64,000 bases of DNA from Pleurostoma richardsiae. Its lineage: Eukaryota > Ascomycota > Sordariomycetes > Calosphaeriales > Pleurostomataceae. Where the stretch lies: NCBI GenBank assembly GCA_030052745.1, contig JANBVO010000024.1, forward strand, positions 124,001-188,000. The letters are read 5' to 3'. Of this stretch, positions 57,834 through 64,000 are shown one piece after another (the stretch's first letter is position 1; each line of letters opens with the position of its first letter). The notes under the pieces are model-generated. The model saw only the letters and a program-made list of their open reading frames with translations, had not been told where the DNA came from and searched no databases. The translations under genes and the position numbers were made by a program.

Positions 57834-59562
57834 ATGGCTGCTTCCCTGCGCCTCGGTTCTTCTGCTCTGAGGACCTCCCTCAGAGCTCCTGCCTTCACGG
57901 CCCGCAGCGCTGCCTTCACCGGCGTGCGCTGCTACTCGGCTAAGACTCAGGTAGCTTACTCCCGCCCGACCGCCCGAGTGCTTCATATCTCGGACATGCT
58001 AGGCTAACTCACATTCTCCCATGGCAGACTCTCAAGGAGCGCTTCGCAGAACTTCTTCCCGAGAAGATCGACCAGATCAAGACGCTGCGAAAGTCAGTAT
58101 CCCGCATGCCCGCAGCTTCCATACCTTGTATCGCGCTCGGCTAACCTATTTTTGCTCGGTACAGGGAGAACGGCTCCAAGGTTGTTGATAAGGTCACTCT
58201 CGACCAGGTCTATGGCGGTGCCCGGGGCATCAAGTGCCTGGTATGGGAGGGCTCCGTCCTCGACGCCGAAGAGGGTATTCGCTTCCGCGGCAAGACGATC
58301 CCTGAGTGTCAGGAACTCCTTCCTAAGGCTCCCGGTGGCAAGGAGCCTCTGCCTGAAGGTGAGGGCTGCAACGACATTCAACATTAGGTTATCATGTACT
58401 AACGGCGTAGGTCTCTTCTGGCTGCTTCTGACCGGCGAGGTCCCTACGGAGCAGCAGGTGCGCGACCTGTCCGCCGAGTGGGCCGCGCGGTCCGATGTCC
58501 CTAAGTTCGTCGAGGAGCTGATCGACCGCTGCCCGTCTGATCTCCACCCGATGGCGCAGTTCTCTCTTGCCGTCACCGCTCTCGAGCACACTTCCTCGTT
58601 CGCCAAGGCGTATGCCAAGGGTATCAGCAAGAAGGACTACTGGGGTTACACCTTCGAGGACTCGATGGATCTCATCGCCAAGCTGCCCACGATTGCTGCC
58701 CGCATCTATCAGAACGTCTTCAAGGGCGGCAAAGTCGCGCCGGTCCAGAAGGACAAGGACTATGCCTTCAACTTCGCGAACCAGCTCGGCTTCGGCGAGA
58801 ACCAGGACTTCATTGAGCTGATGCGCCTTTACCTGACTATCCACACCGACCACGAGGGTGGCAACGTCAGCGCTCACACCACGCACCTGGTTGGCAGCGC
58901 TCTCAGCTCGCCCTTCCTGTCACTCGCCGCTGGTCTGAACGGTCTCGCTGGTCCTCTGCACGGTCTCGCCAACCAGGAGGTGCTGAACTGGCTCACCGAG
59001 ATGAAGAAGGAGATTGGCGATGACCTTAGCGACGAGAACATCACCAAGTACCTCTGGGACACCCTTAATGGTGGTCGCGTTGTTCCTGGTTACGGTCACG
59101 CTGTCCTCCGCAAGACTGACCCTCGCTACATGGCTCAGCGCAAGTTCGCTCAGGGTAGGTTAACACGCGAGTGCGCAAACGGGATGCACGACGCTAACAA
59201 ATGCTACAGAGAAGATGCCGGAGGACCCCATGTTCAAGCTTGTCAGCCAGGTCTACAAGATTGCCCCCAAGGTTCTCACCGAGCACGGCAAGACCAAGAA
59301 CCCGTACCCCAACGTCGACGCACACTCTGGTGTCCTTCTGCAGTACTATGGCCTGACTGAGTCTAACTACTACACTGTTCTGTTTGGTGTCTCCCGCGCC
59401 ATTGGTGTCCTTCCCCAGCTCATCATTGACCGTGCTGTCGGTGCGCCGATTGAGAGGTGAGCACTATCCGTTTGCACCATGTGAGAAGCAGAGAGCTAAC
59501 TTGCTGGCAGACCCAAGTCCTTCTCTACCGAGAAGTGGATCGAGCTTTGCAAGAAGCTGTAA
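57834..59562 (+). CDS. cit1: Citrate synthase, mitochondrial
   Basis: This enzyme (EC 2.3.3.1) condenses acetyl-CoA with oxaloacetate to citrate, the first step of the TCA cycle. Exons are 57834-57950, 58028-58092, 58165-58358, 58411-59154, 59210-59456 and 59511-59562, giving 472 aa, the usual length. All introns are GT-AG, 52-77 nt. The N-terminus is a mitochondrial presequence: basic, Ser/Ala-rich, lacking acidic residues and ending near VRCYSAK. Catalytic segments are [33 protein letters not shown] and VDAHSGVLL, which carry the two catalytic histidines and the aspartate. The absence of an SKL-like end supports a mitochondrial rather than peroxisomal form. The neighbour downstream is a citrate carrier in the same orientation. 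Confidence 0.97.
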
Positions 59563-60769
59563 GGTGGAACGAGGCTTAGACGGCACTGGGAAGCGAGAGG
59601 GGAGCTTGATACGAGTGAGTGGTCGGGAAGACTACAGGTGCTATCGCCAACGGAGGGGTGGATATGAAGACTTTAGAACAGATACCCATCCCTTCGCACT
59701 TGTACACTATCCGTAATCTGTATAACAGGGCACAGGAGATCTTTTCTTTAGCAATGCTGAATCATTTGACGACGCTTCTTCTGCCCGCGCGCCTTCTGCT
59801 TGACCCCGTTGACAGTTCTGTTGGCATTTATGAGCTCTGCCTCGAAAATCTACTAGATCAGGTTCGGGCGCCATGCTAGGCTTGCAAGGACGCCAGGGTA
59901 GTCATGGACTTCAATTACTGGGAGCATTACCTGCAGAGGACGCATATACGGTGAGACCACGCCGGTGAGGGGGTCTCTGCGGTTCGGAACTCGCAGAACT
60001 TCCCCAATACCGTCCGGAGAGGCTGAAAAGCACAGACGTTAAACCACTCGGCGCAGTGCATTCCCCCAAAATTGGATTTGCGTTGAGCTCAGTCTCAACC
60101 ATTGAGAGCTCGTGTTGAGGAGACCGGTGCGGGGTACATGTGCCATCACCAAAACTAGCAGCCTGAGAAAGTCACTCCTCCCTAAGTGCTAGCGGCGTGC
60201 GGAGTGAGCTCCCTGCCAAGCTTGTCGGATCCCCGTCGCAGCCCAGTCAACGTCGAGTGCTGGCAGCGCACGTCTCCAAAAAAGAGGCGTCGCAAAGTAA
60301 CAACTGGCCCTTTGTGAGGAAACAATCAGATCGCGAGACACCCAAATCTCTTCGTGTCGTACCAATTGTCAGCATTTCAGCGCATCGCGATATTGCCTCA
60401 AATCCGACCGCCTAACAACTAAGATGTAAGCAATCCGCCCTGTGGCCTCGGACTCTGCTCTGTCCGCTCGGCTGCCTCTGCACCTGATGAGGCACGTCAA
60501 GAGCCAAGGCCAATTGTCGGTAACACGTGCAGATTAGCAAAACGACCTCGTCCCGCGGCCATTTCTTGTCGACCCCGAATCAGTAACCACAACCACCATC
60601 CATCCCTTCCGCCATCTGAACTGCTTGCTGTGAGAGTCCGTCTTCTCGACACCTGACCTCTATCTGCCTACCGAACTTCACTCCTTCCCGCAGACGCAAA
60701 CCCTCACCCCGCGAAGAAGCACCCTCTTCCCTTGGTCAGGGCCCCCTTCCGTCAGCAACCCCCCCAGCG
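59563..60769. other. Intergenic region between citrate synthase and the Yhm2-like carrier
   Basis: This 1.2-kb stretch separates two genes in tandem. It holds the citrate synthase 3' flank and the carrier promoter, with a long pyrimidine-rich leader at about 60590-60760. No gene is supported. Confidence 0.5.
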
Positions 60770-61927
60770 ATGTCCGCCGCCATCACCGTGCCGACTCCGG
60801 CTCCGGAGAAGAAGAAGCTGGAGAAGAAGCCCATCAAGTTCTCCAACCTGCTCCTAGGGGCCGGCCTCAACATGTTCGAGGTGACGACGCTCGGCCAGCC
60901 TCTCGAGGTCACCAAGACCACCATGGCTGCACACCGTGGCGACGGCTTCGTGACCGCTCTCGGCCGCATCTGGTCCCGCGGTGGTGTCCTCGGCTGTAAG
61001 CTCCTCCTCCCCCTTTGCCCCGGCTTTTGAACCCCCCTCTTTCACATGGCGTCTCCCCTTCACCCCGGGATTTTGCGGGTAGCTAACGATCTTTTCCCCA
61101 CAAAAATGCAGTCTACCAAGGCCTCATCCCCTGGGCTTGGATCGAAGCCTCCACTAAGGGAGCCGTGCTGCTCTTCGTCGCCTCGGAGGCCGAGTACTAC
61201 GCGCGGAACGCCGGGGCCTCCGAGTTTGTCGGAGGCATCGCCGGCGGCGTGACGGGCGGTGTGGCCCAGGCCTACGCCACCATGGGCTTCTGCACCTGCA
61301 TGAAGACGGTGGAGATCACCAAGCACAAGGTGGCCGCCTCCGGCGTGAAGCCGCCGGGCACCTGGGCCACCTTCATGGACATCTACCGCCGGGAGGGCAT
61401 CCGCGGCATCAACAAGGGCGTCAACGCCGTGGCCATCCGCCAGATGACCAACTGGGGCAGCCGCTTCGGCCTGTCGCGCCTGGCCGAGCAGGGCATCCGA
61501 AAGGCCACCGGCAAGGCCGAGGGCGAGAAGCTGTCGGCGATCGAGAAGATCACGGCGGCGGCTCTGGGCGGCGGCCTGTCGGCGTGGAACCAGCCTATCG
61601 AGGTCATCCGCGTCGAAATGCAGAGCAAGGCCGAGGACCCCAACCGCCCCAAGAAGATGACAGTCGGAAACACCTTCCGCTACATCTACCAGACCAACGG
61701 CGTCAAGGGTCTGTACCGCGGCGTGACCCCACGCATCGGCCTCGGCGTCTGGCAGACGATTTGCATGGTTGCTTTTGGTGACATGTGAGTACCACCTCCA
61801 CTCGTCTTGACCTTTCCTACAGCTAGTTCTTCGGGATGTTAGGGAGTGACTAATGACCGTATCCGTGAACAGGGCGAAGACCTATGTCGAGAAGCTGACC
61901 GGTGAGACGGTCACTGCTAAGCATTAA
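60770..61927 (+). CDS. yhm2: Mitochondrial carrier, Yhm2-type (citrate/oxoglutarate)
   Basis: This is an inner mitochondrial membrane carrier. Yeast Yhm2 exchanges citrate for oxoglutarate and also associates with mitochondrial DNA. Exons are 60770-60995, 61112-61784 and 61873-61927, giving 317 aa, close to the 314 of the yeast protein. The introns are 116 and 88 nt. Three carrier repeats can be followed. The first has the signature [14 protein letters not shown], the third [12 protein letters not shown], and the second a degenerate [17 protein letters not shown], as in Yhm2. Repeat-ending motifs [28 protein letters not shown] and [15 protein letters not shown] are clear. The hydrophilic N-terminus has a KKKLEKKP patch. 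The match to the Yhm2 branch of the family, rather than the Ctp1 branch, is strong. Confidence 0.93.
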
Positions 61928-64000
61928 GCGACGGCGTTCAGGGGGCATTTTTGTCACGGGCAGGAAGGGCTCGGATTATGCTAGGGACTTGTTATAGAAG
62001 AGGGTCCGAGTTTAGATGTGACCTTTGTACACACTTCTCTGGACTCTCATGTTTCACTTTCTCTTTTTCTGTCTTCCTGAGCTTCCATGGGCCCTCCGGC
62101 GAAATCTTATAAGCTTTTTTTGACTGATAGGTTGGACAAGGTGGTGGGAAGTTGTCCCGTTGATAGAGCAATGGCATCCACAGAGAAATTGGCGTGCCCT
62201 CGACCGAGTTGAGAATCATGGACCCTACGTTGGCTGCCCTCTGTGACCGCTTACAGGAGTGCCTGTTTGGAGAAGATTTATTGTTGTGCAGCTGTCTGTT
62301 GTGCGTGAGATCCTCTATTGGATTGGACCGAGAATTGATTGAAGAGAGGCGTGAGGACAGTCTGTAGAACCGCACTGAGTGGACAATCAACTACAGATAA
62401 GATGCCGTCTAGCCTGCCAGCCTGCTAATCCTTAGGCGTGAACTGTCACAAAGCTCGCTTTCGTATTTCCTTCATGTTGCCCGGACGGCCTCTTCCCTAG
62501 AGGCAAGGACGGACGTCTATATGGTTGACAAAGCATAGGATGGAGGAGAAAGATAGACATCGCGAACTAGCAGTCTCGGAATTGAACTGAATCAATCTCA
62601 AGGTATTATAACTTCCTAACACGACGGGCCGTGATGGGCATCCCGCGCTTCCGCTCTGTGGGGGGGAGGCTGCGGCGGTGTCGGTCCTTCCGGCGGGACG
62701 TCTTTACGGCGGGGTCTCGAGTTATCACCACCGAGACGCGCAGAAGACGATGCATGCACGAACCTGACACCCAATAGACCGAATCCTGTACCAGAGGTTT
62801 GGGTCAGGTAGACCCTCGAGGTGGCCTCAGAGTTGCATCAAACTAGCCGCAGAGACCTGGAGTCGATCTCGTCCGAACTGGACTGCCTTCATGCATGAAC
62901 ATCAGATGTTTCTCTGTTTCGAAGATCAAACACGGGCTGCATGGGGGACAACTTCACAGGTCATGCAAGGCTGAACTGGAAAGTCGCTGTCACAGGAGAA
63001 GTTGCAACCATGAGGCTACTGTGATGAGTTGAGGCGCATGCTTTTTTACGCTTCAAGAAGTTCATCAAATGAATTTGCCCAACCAAGGCATGGCGAGCTT
63101 GGGTCTCAGCTGGTCTCTACTCTATCACACCTACGCTAAGCCGAGAAAAGGACCGATGAGAAAGCACTGGAGCGGTCGGAGCGTCGACGCTCGGCCGCGT
63201 AACAAGCTTCCCTACTGGAGGCATGGGGTCGACTCTCGAGGCGCGGACCACCATACACCAGGCCACATCAACACCATGTCGGCGAGCAAAAACGCCATCA
63301 ACCCCTCTTTCTGCTGGTTTCCATGGCTGGGCGATGGTGGTGAGGCTGGGCTGTTGTTTATCGGCAACAGACGCTTTGTTTCGTGTTCATGGTCAGGGGT
63401 CTGTTTCAGATGTGGGTTCCGTCACCGTTGGTCACCCGCATGTGCACTGTGCAGGTCACACTGGATGGCCAAGTCAACAGGAGCCCACGGGGACTCCAGG
63501 CCCCATGGTGCAAAGAAGCAAGATGCCACGGAACGTCCATGGGGAGGACAGCGCCTGACCTTTTATAGACACAATTCTGATTGTTTGTGTCGAAATGACA
63601 AGCTTCTTGGCGAGAACCCGCAGGCATTACTATTAGAGCAGGCCTGAGCATTTCGCAACGCGTCGCGGGGACAAAAACAACGCACGCGACGAACTGACAC
63701 CCGCGGCTAGCGTTCCAGTAACGCAGGAAATAATGTCCGAGAATGCTTGCTTGGCCAGGAGCCCACTTCACCAGAGGGTCCGTCCGCGTCCGTCGGTGAA
63801 GCGAGCAAGATTGGGAAATTGCCGTTATTTCGCAGGAGCCGGCAACGGCAATGCACGGAATCGCGACCGCTGCCCCTGCTAGCCGCGATTTCTGAAGGGG
63901 TCTATCGAGGCATTAATCGCCTCAATATTCAGCGGGGACTCTAGAGCAGAGCCGACCTATCCAGGCGGCCCAGTCAGCCACTTGACGACTGAAAGTCGGA
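61928..64000. other. Right-edge intergenic region, 2.1 kb
   Basis: The region after the Yhm2-like carrier runs to the window edge. The open frames here overlap in several phases and resemble no known family. No tRNA or repeat was found. A gene starting beyond the window may have its promoter here. Confidence 0.45.

Noticed and set aside
63069-63647. A 192-codon plus-strand open frame near the right edge
   Set aside because: It has no family resemblance or splice context and is overlapped by frames in other phases; I see no basis for calling a gene.

Overview
The window reads as nuclear DNA of a filamentous ascomycete (Pezizomycotina, most likely Sordariomycetes). The genes are GC-rich and mostly split by short introns of 50-130 nt with GTAAGT/GTATGT-type donors, CTAAC/CTGAC-type branch sites and YAG acceptors. 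Gene-free gaps are 0.15-3.5 kb, and fungal-specific families are present: a cytosolic hybrid histidine kinase, allantoicase, a fungal M13 peptidase, a MARVEL protein and a DIL/ankyrin protein. I support 18 protein-coding genes and rebuilt the exons of each by matching reading frame, splice signals and family sequence. I saw no tRNA, rRNA, CRISPR array or intact transposon.

Layout, left to right: TBC-domain Rab GAP (-), DIL/ankyrin protein (-), allantoicase (-), cytochrome b561-type membrane protein (+), M13 metallopeptidase (-), a 3.5 kb gene-poor gap, a 2058-aa hybrid histidine kinase (+), a Det1-like histidine phosphatase (-), a PRKRIP1/DUF1168 spliceosomal protein (+), chaperonin subunit CCT3 (-), a WW/Gly-rich repeat protein (+), EMC7 (-), O-acetylhomoserine sulfhydrylase (-), a MARVEL membrane protein (-), a long-chain acyl-CoA synthetase with a peroxisomal tail (+), a large WD40 protein with an N-terminal SUMO-interaction-like motif, flanked by AT-rich DNA (+), an Nrd1/Seb1-type CID-RRM termination factor (-), mitochondrial citrate synthase (+) and a Yhm2-type citrate/oxoglutarate carrier (+).

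Most genes are unrelated housekeeping functions, as expected without operons. Two points of functional coherence stand out. Citrate synthase and the Yhm2-like carrier are neighbours on the same strand, so the enzyme that makes mitochondrial citrate lies next to a likely exporter of it. Allantoicase (purine-nitrogen salvage) has five GATA-type sites in its upstream gap. The main oddities are: two apparent GC-AG introns in the M13 peptidase gene; a degenerate second receiver domain, a split GAF-like region and a stop-free intron in the histidine kinase; an AT-rich, possibly RIP-mutated block beside the WD40 gene; and a possible unrecognised gene between seb1 and citrate synthase.
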